64,000 bases of DNA. Origin: Streptomyces sp. NRRL B-24484 (GTDB lineage Bacteria > Actinomycetota > Actinomycetes > Streptomycetales > Streptomycetaceae). Both the position numbers and the translations under genes were made by a program. The notes beneath the pieces are model-generated. The model was given only the letters and a program-made list of their open reading frames with translations, was not told the origin of the DNA and searched no databases. The stretch is taken from positions 124,001 through 188,000 of the forward strand of contig NZ_JOAI01000001.1 in assembly GCF_000717715.1 (NCBI RefSeq), given 5' to 3'. How positions within the stretch are numbered: the stretch's first letter is position 1; each line of letters opens with the position of its first letter. Below are positions 14,606-23,087 of the stretch, piece after piece.

Positions 14606-14838
14606 CCACCCGGACCGGACCGACGCGCCGTCAGCCCCCGCGCCGGGCACGGCCGGATCCGTTCGTTGAGCGTTCATCCGTGTCCGGATTTCGGTCTGTC
14701 GACCGGCCCCCGCCGATGGACGGTTCCGCGGGCCGACCGCGTCTTGCCAGCATGGGGACCGCGCGACGGCGCATATGCCAAAAGCACGTGCCACCGCCGA
14801 CGCGTCGTCAGATCCGTTCCACCAGGGGGGAACCACCC

Positions 14839-15231
14839 ATGTCCGAAGCCGGCAACCACGCCGAGCTGACCCGCCGCCGGATGCTCCAGGGCGCAGGCGT
14901 CGCCCTCACCGCCGCCGTCGGCACCGCCGTCCTCGGCCTCGCCGGGCCGACCGGCACCCCGGCCGCCGCGGCCGGGCCCGGCGGCCACGACACCTTCGAC
15001 GAGGTCTACCGCGGCCGCCGCATCCAGGGCCGACCCGCCGCATCCGGCCACCACCACCACGGCGCCGACTACACCGTGCAGATCGACGGCGAGGAACTGC
15101 ACGTCATGCGCAACGCCGACGGCACCTGGATCAGCGTCGTCAACCACTACCAGTCGCACCAGACCCCGCTCGCGCTCGCCCGCGCCGCCGTGGTCGAGCT
15201 GCAGGGTGCCACGCTCGTGCCGATCGCCTGA
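14839..15231 (+). CDS. melC1: Tyrosinase copper chaperone MelC1
   Basis: Helper protein that inserts copper into apotyrosinase and carries it through the Tat export pathway. The 130-residue product starts with a twin-arginine signal ([11 protein letters not shown], residues 10-20), a hydrophobic stretch and an Ala-rich cleavage region. The mature part has a GHHHHGADY histidine cluster and the [18 protein letters not shown] core typical of MelC1. The ATG at 14839 follows GGGGGGAA. The tyrosinase gene follows 50 bp downstream, as in the classic melC operon. About 230 bp upstream (14606-14838) hold the promoter region, in which I recognise no operator. Confidence 0.95.
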   Translation: MSEAGNHAELTRRRMLQGAGVALTAAVGTAVLGLAGPTGTPAAAAGPGGHDTFDEVYRGRRIQGRPAASGHHHHGADYTVQIDGEELHVMRNADGTWISVVNHYQSHQTPLALARAAVVELQGATLVPIA

Positions 15232-15281
15232 CCGGCCCGCCCCTCCCCGCACTCACCCACCAGCACCTCCAGGAGGACACC

Positions 15282-16109
15282 ATGGCGGTCCGCAAGAACC
15301 AGGCGACCCTCACGGCCAAGGAGAAGCGCGACTTCGTCGACGCCCTGCTCCAGCTCAAGCGGCTCGGCCGCTACGACGCCTATGTCGCCACCCACAACCG
15401 CTTCATCGTGAGCGACACCGACAACGGCGAGCGGACGGGCCACCGCTCGCCCTCGTTCCTGCCCTGGCACCGCAGGTTCCTGCTCCAGTTCGAGCAGGAC
15501 CTGCAGTCCGTCAACCCCTCGGTCACCCTGCCCTACTGGGACTGGACGGCCGACCGCACCGCCACCGCCGGCCTGTGGGCCGACGACCTGCTCGGCGGCA
15601 ACGGCCGCTCCGGCGACAACCGCGTCACCACCGGCCCGTTCGCCGCCGGCGGCGGCCAGTGGACGATCACCGTCCGCCCCGACAGCCGCGACTACCTGCG
15701 CCGCTCGCTGGGCACCGGCGTCGCCCAACTGCCCACCCGCGCCGAGGTGGAGTCCGTCCTCGCCGTCCAGACCTACGACGCCGCCCCGTGGAACAGCTCC
15801 TCGGCCGGCTTCCGCAACCAGCTGGAGGGCTGGCGCGGCGTCAACCTGCACAACCGGGTGCACGTCTGGGTCGGCGGCCTGATGGGCACCGGCATGTCCC
15901 CCAACGACCCGGTGTTCTGGCTGCACCACTGCTTCATCGACAAGCTGTGGGCCGAGTGGCAGCGCCGCCACCCCCAGCAGGGCTACCTGCCGACCGCCGC
16001 CACCGCCAACGTGGTCTCGCTGAACACCGCGATGAAGCCGTGGAACGACACCACCCCGGCCGACATGCTCGACCACACCCGCCACTACACCTACGACTCG
16101 GCGTTCTGA
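15282..16109 (+). CDS. melC2: Tyrosinase
   Basis: Type-3 copper enzyme that hydroxylates monophenols and oxidises o-diphenols to quinones, giving melanin outside the cell. The 275-residue sequence has the CuA histidines His38 (ATHNRF), His54 (TGHRSPS) and His63 (PWHRRF) and the CuB histidines His190 (LHNRVHVWVGG), His194 and His215/216 (FWLHHCF), at the positions known for streptomycete tyrosinases. It has no signal peptide of its own, as expected for a protein exported in complex with MelC1. AGGAGG stands 5 bases before the ATG. A strong hairpin follows at 16142. Confidence 0.97.
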   Translation: MAVRKNQATLTAKEKRDFVDALLQLKRLGRYDAYVATHNRFIVSDTDNGERTGHRSPSFLPWHRRFLLQFEQDLQSVNPSVTLPYWDWTADRTATAGLWADDLLGGNGRSGDNRVTTGPFAAGGGQWTITVRPDSRDYLRRSLGTGVAQLPTRAEVESVLAVQTYDAAPWNSSSAGFRNQLEGWRGVNLHNRVHVWVGGLMGTGMSPNDPVFWLHHCFIDKLWAEWQRRHPQQGYLPTAATANVVSLNTAMKPWNDTTPADMLDHTRHYTYDSAF

Positions 16110-16141
16110 CCGCCGGTCCGGCCCCTGCCGGACGAGTGATT

Positions 16142-16197
16142 GTGCGGGATGCGGGGCCCGCCGGACGGTGTCCGGCGGGCCCCGCGCCGTCCCGCAC
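16142..16197 (+). terminator. Terminator after melC2
   Basis: A perfect 16-bp stem (16151-16166 with 16170-16185, 3-nt loop) starting GCGGGGCCCGCCGGAC, nested in an outer 8-bp stem GTGCGGGA/TCCCGCAC. Confidence 0.85.
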
Positions 16198-16211
16198 GGT
16201 GTCATGAGGGC

Positions 16212-16373
16212 ATGACCACACACTGGCTGATCACCTTCACCGACGAGCTGATGCGCCTCACCGACGACCTCGACCAGGAGCGGGCGGCCGAGTTCGTGCG
16301 CAAGGTGTACGAGGCCGGCCGCACCGCCGGCCGGCAGGAGGAGGCCGAGGGCCAGGAGCACAGCGGCTGGTGA
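16212..16373 (+). CDS. Small hypothetical protein
   Basis: A 53-residue acidic/basic helical protein (MTTHWLITFTDELMRLTDD..., then RAAEFVRKVYEAGRTAGRQEE). It is predicted as one or two amphipathic helices with no signal peptide or cysteine. The frame has the local codon bias. No family recognised. It lies between the melC terminator and a TetR gene. Confidence 0.5.
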   Translation: MTTHWLITFTDELMRLTDDLDQERAAEFVRKVYEAGRTAGRQEEAEGQEHSGW

Positions 16374-16440
16374 GACCGCTCCCCGGCACGCCGGGGCGAC
16401 GCCCTAAGGTGGGGGGCCGGACCACGAGGAGGAGCAGGAC

Positions 16441-17067
16441 ATGGCCGAGCCGCGGGCGCGCCGGGCCGCACGGCCCCGCGAGGAGGTCTTCGCGACCGCC
16501 CGGGCCGCGATCGCCGAGCACGGGCTCGACAAACTCACCATGGCCGGCCTGGGCCGCGAGCTGCAGATGAGCGCCGGCCACCTCCTCTACTACTTCGGCA
16601 GCAAGGACCAGCTGCTGCTGGAGACCCTCCGCTGGAGCGAGGAGCAGCTCGGCGAGCGGCGGCGCTCCGCCCTCGCCCGGCAGGACCGCACCGTCCGGCA
16701 GCGGCTCGCCGCCTACGCCGGGCTGTACCTGCCCGAGGGGCCGGGCGACCCCCGGTGGATCCTCTGGGTCGAGGTCTGGGGGCGCTCGCCCGCCAGTGCC
16801 GAGATCCGGCAGGGCCAGCTGGAGATCGAGGCCCCCTGGCAGGCCGACCTCGTCGCGCTGATCGAGGAGGGCCTCGCCACCGGCGCCTTCCGCCGCCCGC
16901 CGGCCGGGGAGCGCGGCACCGCAGGTGCGGCACCGCAGGACCGGGCCCGGCAGATCCGCGCCGTCCTCGACGGCTTCGCAGTCCCGCTGGCCGTCGGACT
17001 GCCCGGGGCCGACCGTACGGACGCCTTGGCCCAGGTCGCCTCGGTGACCGCCGCCCTGCTGGACTGA
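16441..17067 (+). CDS. TetR-family regulator
   Basis: A 208-residue repressor. The N-terminal helix-turn-helix (about 12-58) reads EEVFATARAAIAEHGLDKLTMAGLGRELQMSAGHLLYYFGSKDQLL, of which the LLYYFGSKDQLL end is the TetR signature; the C-terminal helical domain would bind a ligand. The ATG follows GAGGAGGAGC. Targets are not evident: the neighbours are the tyrosinase operon upstream, isolated by a terminator, and a convergent PP2C-like gene. Confidence 0.9.
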   Translation: MAEPRARRAARPREEVFATARAAIAEHGLDKLTMAGLGRELQMSAGHLLYYFGSKDQLLLETLRWSEEQLGERRRSALARQDRTVRQRLAAYAGLYLPEGPGDPRWILWVEVWGRSPASAEIRQGQLEIEAPWQADLVALIEEGLATGAFRRPPAGERGTAGAAPQDRARQIRAVLDGFAVPLAVGLPGADRTDALAQVASVTAALLD

Positions 17068-17106
17068 GCGGCCCCCGGGCCGCGACCGGGCCGCGACCGG
17101 ACGCCG

Positions 17107-19065
17107 CTACTCCGTCCAGAGCGCGGCGGCGGTGCGGTCGTCGGCGTAGCCCTTGGCCCGCACCTGGACCTGGCGCAGGAAGTCGACGCTGCCCGGCGGG
17201 TGCGGATGGGCCCAGTGGTTGGAGAGGAAACGCGCCACCGCGGGCTCGTCCGCGATCGGCCCGGCCAGGCCGGCCGTGCACAGCAGCAGGATGTCGCCGG
17301 TCGTGGCGGGCACCATCCGGAACCGGAACGGCCGGGGCGCCGCGGCGGGCGCCGCCGGCTGCGGCTCCCCGTCGGGGTGGTGCAGCAGCCGGGCCGCGTA
17401 GGCGTCGATCCAGTGGCCGGACCGCAGCAGGTAGAGCCCGCCCGGGCCGGTGCCGAACGCCGCCCGGTGCCCGGCCTCGCCGTCCAGCGGCACGAGCAGG
17501 CAGTGCAGCGCGCCGGACTCGCCGTCGCCGGGCTCCGGCGCCGGATCACCGGCCGGCCGCAGGCCGGCGGCCGCACCGACCGTGAGCCGCTGCAGGCCGT
17601 AGCGGAGCCGGTCGCGGGCCCCGGCGCGCAGGTCGGCGGCGAGCTCGACCCGGCTGCGGCCGATCGCGGCCGCCAGCTGCCGGGCGGCCTCCGCGGCGGC
17701 GGCCGAACCGGTCACCGCGTCCTCCGAACGGCCCGGCGAGGCGATCACCGCGAGCAGCAGGCCCTCCTCGCCCTCGCCGAACCGGGTCACCAGCAGGGCG
17801 TCGCGGCGCGGCTCGCCGCGGAACCGCGCGGAGTCGCCCCGGACGGAGACCGCACGCAGTATGGCCGGGCCGTACTGGGCGCCGTCGAGGACGGTGTCCG
17901 GAACGATCGTGCCCAGCCCGGCCGGATCGGCCGCCGGCAGCGCGGTGGGCTCCGGGCTGTACGTCGGAGGCCGCTCGCCCACGTGCGGGACGGGCGGCTC
18001 CAGCGGGACGCGCCGCGGGGCGGGACGGGGCTGGGCGGCGGCAGCGGGATCCGCGGCGGCGGCGGTGGCGCCAGCCGGGGCCGTCGGCCCGGGCTGCTCC
18101 TCGGCGGGCGGGTCGAGCTTGCGGAGGATCACCGTCGGACCGGTCACGGGGTCGGAGCGCTGCCCGGCGGGACGCACGTCGACGGTGACGTCGGGCTCCG
18201 GGGCGCGGTCCGGCTCCGGCTCCGACTGCGGGTCCGGGCGGCGGACCGTCCCCAGGGTGACCGTCGGATCGGGCTCGGCCCCGTCGGCGGGCCCGGGTGC
18301 CTCGGGGGCGGGCTCCGGTGCGGGGCGGCGGACCGTCCCGAGCGTGATCGTCGGATCGGGCTCGGGCTCGGCCGCGGGCTTCGGCTCCGCAGGTGCCGCC
18401 GGGGGTGTCGGCGGCGTCGGCTGCGTCGGCCGGACGGGCGCTGCGGCGCCGCCCGGAGCGGCCCCCGGGCCCCCGATCACACCGGCGGCCATGTCGAACC
18501 AGTCGTCGACGCTGGGCTCGTCGACACCCGGCGTGACGAGGCCGGGCTCGTCGAGGCCGGGCTCGTCGAGGCCGGGCTCCGGCGGGGCGACCCGGTCCCG
18601 GTCGGCGCGAACGGGCGGGGCCCAGAGCGGGCGGGGCGGGGCCGCGGCCGGCTCGGGCCGGGCTGCGGGCGGCGCGGCCGTCTCCCGTTCCGCAGCGGCC
18701 GGCGGCGCCCAGTGCGGGCGGGGCGGCTTCGGGGCGGGCCCGGGCCGGGGTGCGGGCTCCTGCTCCTCCCCGGCCACGGGCGGCGCCCGGTGCGGACGCG
18801 CCGGGGCTGCCGGTACCTCCTCCGCGGCGGGGCGCGCCGCGGGGCCCGCGGCAGGGGCCGACGGGTCCTCGGGGGTCCGCTCCGCCGGGGAGCCGGTGCG
18901 CTGGGGGCCGATCATGCCGGACGCGGAGTCGAACCAGTCGTCGACGCTTCCCTCGCCCGCGGCGGCTCCGGGGGCGTCCGGCAGGGTTCCCGCCGGGCCC
19001 GCGTAGACCGCCTGCCACCAGCCGTCCTCGGGCCGGTCGTGCGGGGATGCGCCCTGGTTGCTCAC
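17107..19065 (-). CDS. PP2C-like protein with a long disordered N-terminal region
   Basis: A 652-residue protein. The first 390 residues are low complexity, rich in Pro, Ala and Glu, and contain internal repeats: a VDDWFD-x-A-x-G-(M/V)-IG motif near residues 41 and 181, three EPGLDEPGL-type repeats, and two copies of DPT(I/V)TLGTVRRP. The C-terminal 250 residues resemble a PP2C-type phosphatase (RGDSARFRGEPRRDALLVTRFGEG, a long helix, then GDILLLCTAGLAGPI), but the motif acids that bind metal in active PP2C enzymes are poorly conserved, so it may be a pseudophosphatase or a divergent member. The GTG at 19065 follows GAGGAG. It may work on kinase pathways; no kinase is adjacent. Confidence 0.7.
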   Translation of the reverse strand: MSNQGASPHDRPEDGWWQAVYAGPAGTLPDAPGAAAGEGSVDDWFDSASGMIGPQRTGSPAERTPEDPSAPAAGPAARPAAEEVPAAPARPHRAPPVAGEEQEPAPRPGPAPKPPRPHWAPPAAAERETAAPPAARPEPAAAPPRPLWAPPVRADRDRVAPPEPGLDEPGLDEPGLVTPGVDEPSVDDWFDMAAGVIGGPGAAPGGAAAPVRPTQPTPPTPPAAPAEPKPAAEPEPDPTITLGTVRRPAPEPAPEAPGPADGAEPDPTVTLGTVRRPDPQSEPEPDRAPEPDVTVDVRPAGQRSDPVTGPTVILRKLDPPAEEQPGPTAPAGATAAAADPAAAAQPRPAPRRVPLEPPVPHVGERPPTYSPEPTALPAADPAGLGTIVPDTVLDGAQYGPAILRAVSVRGDSARFRGEPRRDALLVTRFGEGEEGLLLAVIASPGRSEDAVTGSAAAAEAARQLAAAIGRSRVELAADLRAGARDRLRYGLQRLTVGAAAGLRPAGDPAPEPGDGESGALHCLLVPLDGEAGHRAAFGTGPGGLYLLRSGHWIDAYAARLLHHPDGEPQPAAPAAAPRPFRFRMVPATTGDILLLCTAGLAGPIADEPAVARFLSNHWAHPHPPGSVDFLRQVQVRAKGYADDRTAAALWTE

Positions 19066-19384
19066 GTGGCGGCTCCTCGTGCCGTGTCTGCCGTCTGCCG
19101 AGCGGGCCGGTGTGCCGGACTCGGTTGGTCATTCTCCCGAAGGAGAACGACGGTGTCCGGCTTTCGGGGACACCCGGCCACCCGTCGGGTGCAGCGGCGG
19201 CGTGATCCGTTCGGATTCGGCCATCCGCACGGAGGCAGTGCGGACGTGCGGACGGAGGTGCCGGGGACGGATGTCCGGAGCGTCCTTTTTGGGGCCCTGA
19301 AATGCACAGGAAGGGCCCTCCGACCCGGGTCGGGAGGGCCAAGAGGGGGACCGTTTCACCCCTTCGGCTGATTAATATGTGCGC
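19066..19384. other. Divergent intergenic region with several hairpins and a leaderless promoter
   Basis: About 320 bp between the PP2C-like gene and the secreted-protein gene. It contains short inverted repeats (TTCTCC/GGAGAA at 19132; GGTGTCC/GGACACC at 19153) and a longer one near 19314-19341 (GGCCCTCC paired with GGAGGGCC). At 19373-19378 TAATAT ends 6 nt before the ATG at 19385, the geometry of a leaderless -10 element. No gene is supported here. Confidence 0.5.
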
Positions 19385-19876
19385 ATGAGCGTGCCAGCAT
19401 CCGCGACCGGCGAGCCGGGGCGGTCCGTCCGCGCCGGCGGTCGCCCGGCCGTGCTGCTGTGGGCGCTGCTGGTCACCGGTCTGCTGACGCTGCTGCCGTG
19501 CGCCGGGACCGCGAAGGCGGTGTCGGGCCACGCCCCGGCCGCCCCTCCGGTCTCGTCCGTCACCGGCCCGCACGCCACCGGCGCCGTCCCGGCCGCGCAC
19601 GGCGCGGGACATGCCGTCGCCCGGTGGTCCGACGACGGCGGTCGGCACGTCTGGTGCTCCGCCGACGGCGACCACCCCGGCCCGGGCAAGGGCTGCACCA
19701 GCCACCCGTTCCGCGGGCTGGAGGCGCAGCTGCCGAACGCTCCCCCGCACCCGGTCGCGGTCGCCCTGCCGCAGCTGGTCCCGGCGCCGGCGCTGCCGGC
19801 CGCCGTCCCGCTCGACACGCTGGCCGGGCCTCCTCCGGCGCCCGACCTCCACGTGCTGCAGGTCCACAGGTCCTGA
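19385..19876 (+). CDS. Small exported or membrane-anchored protein
   Basis: A 163-residue protein. After a basic N-terminus (SVRAGGRP) it has one hydrophobic segment of about 20 residues (AVLLWALLVTGLLTLLPCAG, residues about 24-43) that is a signal peptide or anchor. The exported part is Ala/Pro/His-rich with two Cys (HVWCSADGD and KGCTSHP). No family recognised. The start is taken at ATG 19385 because TAATAT lies 6 nt upstream (leaderless); a GTG two codons earlier is also in frame. The next genes, 122 bp downstream, encode DUF3105 and DUF305 proteins, so this may be a cell-envelope or metal-related unit. Confidence 0.65.
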   Translation: MSVPASATGEPGRSVRAGGRPAVLLWALLVTGLLTLLPCAGTAKAVSGHAPAAPPVSSVTGPHATGAVPAAHGAGHAVARWSDDGGRHVWCSADGDHPGPGKGCTSHPFRGLEAQLPNAPPHPVAVALPQLVPAPALPAAVPLDTLAGPPPAPDLHVLQVHRS

Positions 19877-19998
19877 GCGGAACCCACCGTCGGCCGTGAC
19901 CCGTGCCCCCGTGCACCGGACGGGCCGGCGGCTCCGCCGCCCCTCCCCCTCTCGCCCCACCGCCGTGCGCCGTGCACCGCGGAGACAAGGACACACTC

Positions 19999-20700
19999 AT
20001 GGGTTCCGCCTCCAGGCAGTCGAAGCCGTCCAAGCAGGGTTCCGGCAACCCGGGCAACCGGCAGAGCCAGACCGAGCGCCAGGCCGACCGCCGGGCCCGC
20101 ATCGCGGAGCTGCGCGCCGCCGAGCAGAAGCGCGACCGCCGCAACAAGGTGGTCGTCTTCGGCCTGGCCGGTGTGCTGCTGGCCGGCATGATCGGCGCCG
20201 GCACCTGGATAGCCCTGGACGCCAAGCACGACAAGGACGCGAAGGAGGCCGCCGCCAAGGCCCCGATCCAGGGCGTGCAGACCTGGGACAACCTGTCGCG
20301 CAACCACGTCGAGACCAAGGTCACCTACGCGCAGACCCCGCCGGTCGGCGGCGACCACAACCCGCGCTGGGCGAACTGCATGGGCGACGTCTACGACAAG
20401 CCGCTCGCCAACGAGAACGCCGTGCACTCGATGGAGCACGGCGCCGTCTGGGTGACGTACAACGCGAAGGCGTCCGCCGACGACATCAAGAAGCTGTCGG
20501 AGAAGGTCAAGGCGACCCCGTACACCTTCATGAGCCCGTACCCGGACGAGAAGAGCCCGATCACGCTCTCCGCCTGGGGCACCCAGCTGAACGTGGACAG
20601 CGCCAGTGACCCGCGGGTGGAGCAGTTCTTCACCAAGTACGTCCAGGGTCCGCAGACGCAGGAGCCGGGCGCGTCCTGCAGCTCCGGCGTGATGCCGTGA
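19999..20700 (+). CDS. DUF3105 membrane-anchored protein
   Basis: A 233-residue protein of the DUF3105 family. A charged N-terminal 50 residues (many Arg, Lys, Gln) is followed by one transmembrane segment (VVVFGLAGVLLAGMIGAGTWIAL, about 51-73) and an extracytoplasmic domain with the family landmarks GGDHNPRWANCMGDVYDKP and VHSMEHGAVWVTY, rich in His and one conserved Cys. Function of the family is not established; the His/Cys pattern hints at metal binding. GGAGACAAGG precedes the ATG. The stop overlaps the ATG of the DUF305 gene, so they are coupled. Confidence 0.85.
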   Translation: MGSASRQSKPSKQGSGNPGNRQSQTERQADRRARIAELRAAEQKRDRRNKVVVFGLAGVLLAGMIGAGTWIALDAKHDKDAKEAAAKAPIQGVQTWDNLSRNHVETKVTYAQTPPVGGDHNPRWANCMGDVYDKPLANENAVHSMEHGAVWVTYNAKASADDIKKLSEKVKATPYTFMSPYPDEKSPITLSAWGTQLNVDSASDPRVEQFFTKYVQGPQTQEPGASCSSGVMP

Positions 20701-21398
20701 TGACGGACGCCGAGGAGACCTCGGCCACCCGGACCGGGGAGTCCGGCGGGGGCGGTGCGCCGCGCCGTTCGCGGAAGCTGCTGTGGTGGCCGGCCGCGAT
20801 CGCCGCGGTGATCGCGCTCTGCCTCGGCGTGTCCGCCCTGGTGGCGGGCGGCTCGGACTCCGGCGGTCCGTCGGCGGCGGCGACGCCCGCCACCGACTCC
20901 CCCGAGGCCGGGTTCGCCCGCGACATGGCGACCCACCACCAGCAGGCCATCGACATGTCCTTCATCGTCCGCGACCGCACGCAGGACGAGGAGGTGCGCA
21001 ACCTGGCGTTCGACATCATCAACACCCAGGCGAACCAGCGCGGCATGATGTCGGGCTGGCTCGACCAGTGGGGGCTGACCCAGAGCACCTCGGCCAAGCC
21101 GATGGCGTGGATGGGGCACAGCTACGCCGCGCACGACGGCTCGCTGATGCCGGGCATGGCCACCAACACGGACCTGGCCAAGCTCCGCTCGCTGAGCGGC
21201 CGCGACGCGGAGGTGCTGTACCTGCAGCTGATGATCGAGCACCACAAGGGCGGCGTGGCGATGGCGCAGGCCTACGTCGACGTGGCCCGCAACGACGTCG
21301 AGAAGCGGCTCGCCCAGACCATGGTCAACGGGCAGAAGTCGGAGATCGACCTGATGACGTCGATGCTCGCGAAGCGCGGTGCGCAGCCGCTCTCCTGA
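20700..21398 (+). CDS. DUF305 protein
   Basis: A 232-residue protein with one N-terminal transmembrane segment (about 30-50) and an extracytoplasmic DUF305 four-helix domain. It has both family signature motifs: DMATHHQQAIDMS near residue 78 and MIEHHKGGVAMA near 178, with many Met and His residues. Some DUF305 proteins bind copper or other metals; this is family knowledge and is not proven for this protein. The ATG overlaps the stop of the DUF3105 gene (ATGA). The two are often neighbours in actinomycetes, which suggests a shared envelope function. Confidence 0.88.
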   Translation: MTDAEETSATRTGESGGGGAPRRSRKLLWWPAAIAAVIALCLGVSALVAGGSDSGGPSAAATPATDSPEAGFARDMATHHQQAIDMSFIVRDRTQDEEVRNLAFDIINTQANQRGMMSGWLDQWGLTQSTSAKPMAWMGHSYAAHDGSLMPGMATNTDLAKLRSLSGRDAEVLYLQLMIEHHKGGVAMAQAYVDVARNDVEKRLAQTMVNGQKSEIDLMTSMLAKRGAQPLS

Positions 21399-21409
21399 GC
21401 GGGTGCGGC

Positions 21410-21449
21410 ACGGGCGGGCGGGTCTGACGGCAGCGTCCGGCCCGCCCGT
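21410..21449. terminator. Bidirectional terminator between DUF305 and the MFS gene
   Basis: A 10-bp stem (ACGGGCGGGC paired with GCCCGCCCGT, 20-nt loop) lies between two convergent genes. Confidence 0.6.
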
Positions 21450-21464
21450 CGCCGTGTCCGGGGC

Positions 21465-22958
21465 TCACCCGGAACGGTGGCGGGCGGCGGACCGTTCGCG
21501 GGCCGCGGCCCGGGGACGGCCGGCGGTGCACAGCCGGACGGCGGCCAGCGCGGCGGCGACCAGGAGCAGCAGGACGGCCCGGCCGCCGTCCCCCGCCCCG
21601 GCCAGGTGGACGCCGAGCACCGGCAGGGCGGTGCCGAGCGCGGTGCCGAGGCTGCGCACCATGTTGACCATGCCGCCGCCGACCGCGGAGCTCTCCGCCG
21701 GGATCGACCGCATCACCAGCGTGTTGTTGGCGGGCAGCAGCAGGCCGAGGCCGTAGCCGGCGACGGCCAGCGGGACGGGGGCGAGCGCCGGGGAGACCGG
21801 CAGCACGGCGAGGACCAGCAGGCCCGCGGTGGTGACCAGGGCCCCGGTGCGGCCGCGGCGGGCGTCCGACCAGTCCCGGGGCAGCAGGGCGCCGCCCGCG
21901 GTGGCGGCGATCGCGAAGGCGGCCGGCAGGGCGGTGATGACCAGGCCGGCGGTGCCGGCGGGGACGCCGGCGGCGGCCAGCATCACCGGCCCGAGCACCA
22001 GCGGGCAGAACAGCAGCAGGTAGCCGATCAGGGCGACCACCAGGCCCGCCCGGACACCGGGGGTGTTGACCAGGCCGGGGGCGATGATCGGGGTGTCCGC
22101 CCGCTGCTCCTGCCGGACGAGGGCCGCGGTGAAGAGGCCCGCGGCGGCGAGCAGCACGAGCACGGCCCAGCCGGGCAGCGGCAGTCCGGCGGCGGTGGAG
22201 AGGGCGAGCAGCAGGGCCGTGGAGGCGGCGGCCAGCAGGGCGAGGCCGAGCAGGTCGAAGCGGGACTCCCGGCGGGAGCCGGCGGCCGCGGCCGGACGCG
22301 GCGGGAGGGGCTCGTGGCGGCTGCGCGGCAGCAGGAACCAGCCGGCCAGCAGACCGAAGACGGCGATCGGGACGTTGACCCAGAACGCCCACCGCCAGGA
22401 GGCGTGCGCGACGAGCAGCCCGCCGACGGTCGGTCCGAGCGCGAGGCCGAGCGCCTGGGCGGCGGCCTGGATGCCGAGGGCGGTGCGCATGGCCCCGGCC
22501 GGTACCCCGCGGGCGACCAGTGCGACACTGTTCGCCTGCATCATCGCCCCGCCGACCGCCTGGACGGCCCGGCAGGCGACCAGCACCCAGAGCCCTCCGG
22601 CGAGGCCGGCGGCGAGCGAGGCCAGGGCGAAGACCGCGAACCCGCCGAGGTACATCGTCTTGCGGCCGACCGTGTCCGAGAGCCGGCCGACCGGCGCCAG
22701 CAGGGCTACGAGGACCAGCAGGTAGGCGAGCGACACCCACTCGACGGAGGCGAAGCCGGCGTCGAAGTGCTGCTCCAGCGCCGGGAAGACCAGGGCGGTG
22801 ACACTCGCGGTCAGCTGGCCGAGGAAGGCGCCGAGGCAGACGGTGCCGACCGCGAGCCAGTGGGCGTGCGGCCAGGCGGCGACGGTGCGCGGCCGGGGCC
22901 GCTCGGCCAGCAGCAGGACGCTGTCGACCAGCCGGGTGCGGTGGGCGGGTGCGGGCAC
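21465..22958 (-). CDS. MFS drug-efflux-type transporter (DHA2, about 14 TM)
   Basis: A 497-residue proton-driven exporter. It has about 14 hydrophobic helices, the first loop motif GRLSDTVGRKTMYLGG (MFS motif A, near residue 95), motif B-like CRAVQAVGGAMMQA and motif C-like GLALGPTVGGLL, as in DHA2 multidrug exporters. It is divergent from a MarR regulator at 23088, a common arrangement in which the repressor controls the pump. The start is the GTG at 22958, preceded 6 nt upstream on its strand by TAGTAT, so the transcript is probably leaderless. The substrate cannot be told. Confidence 0.92.
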   Translation of the reverse strand: MPAPAHRTRLVDSVLLLAERPRPRTVAAWPHAHWLAVGTVCLGAFLGQLTASVTALVFPALEQHFDAGFASVEWVSLAYLLVLVALLAPVGRLSDTVGRKTMYLGGFAVFALASLAAGLAGGLWVLVACRAVQAVGGAMMQANSVALVARGVPAGAMRTALGIQAAAQALGLALGPTVGGLLVAHASWRWAFWVNVPIAVFGLLAGWFLLPRSRHEPLPPRPAAAAGSRRESRFDLLGLALLAAASTALLLALSTAAGLPLPGWAVLVLLAAAGLFTAALVRQEQRADTPIIAPGLVNTPGVRAGLVVALIGYLLLFCPLVLGPVMLAAAGVPAGTAGLVITALPAAFAIAATAGGALLPRDWSDARRGRTGALVTTAGLLVLAVLPVSPALAPVPLAVAGYGLGLLLPANNTLVMRSIPAESSAVGGGMVNMVRSLGTALGTALPVLGVHLAGAGDGGRAVLLLLVAAALAAVRLCTAGRPRAAARERSAARHRSG

Positions 22959-22979
22959 GGCCCCATACTACCTCTGCCA

Positions 22980-23008
22980 CAGACATACTCGTAAACAGAT
23001 CATGTCTG
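22980..23008. promoter_or_regulatory. Candidate MarR operator between MFS and marR genes
   Basis: Arms CAGACAT (22980-22986) and ATGTCTG (23002-23008) form a perfect 7-bp inverted repeat with a 15-nt AT-rich spacer. It is the only AT-rich palindrome in the divergent region and lies about 10 bp beyond the -10 element of the MFS gene. Confidence 0.6.
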
Positions 23009-23087
23009 CGGACAGAAGAGTCCGCACCTCGGTACGCCCGTGAACGGTGGGACGGGGGGCCACCGGTGAGCCGATACGCTGTCCGCC

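Noticed and set aside
19314..19341. Hairpin upstream of the secreted-protein gene as a terminator
   Set aside because: It lies between divergent genes, where no transcript should end, and has a bulge; its role is unclear, so it is only mentioned in the intergenic entry.
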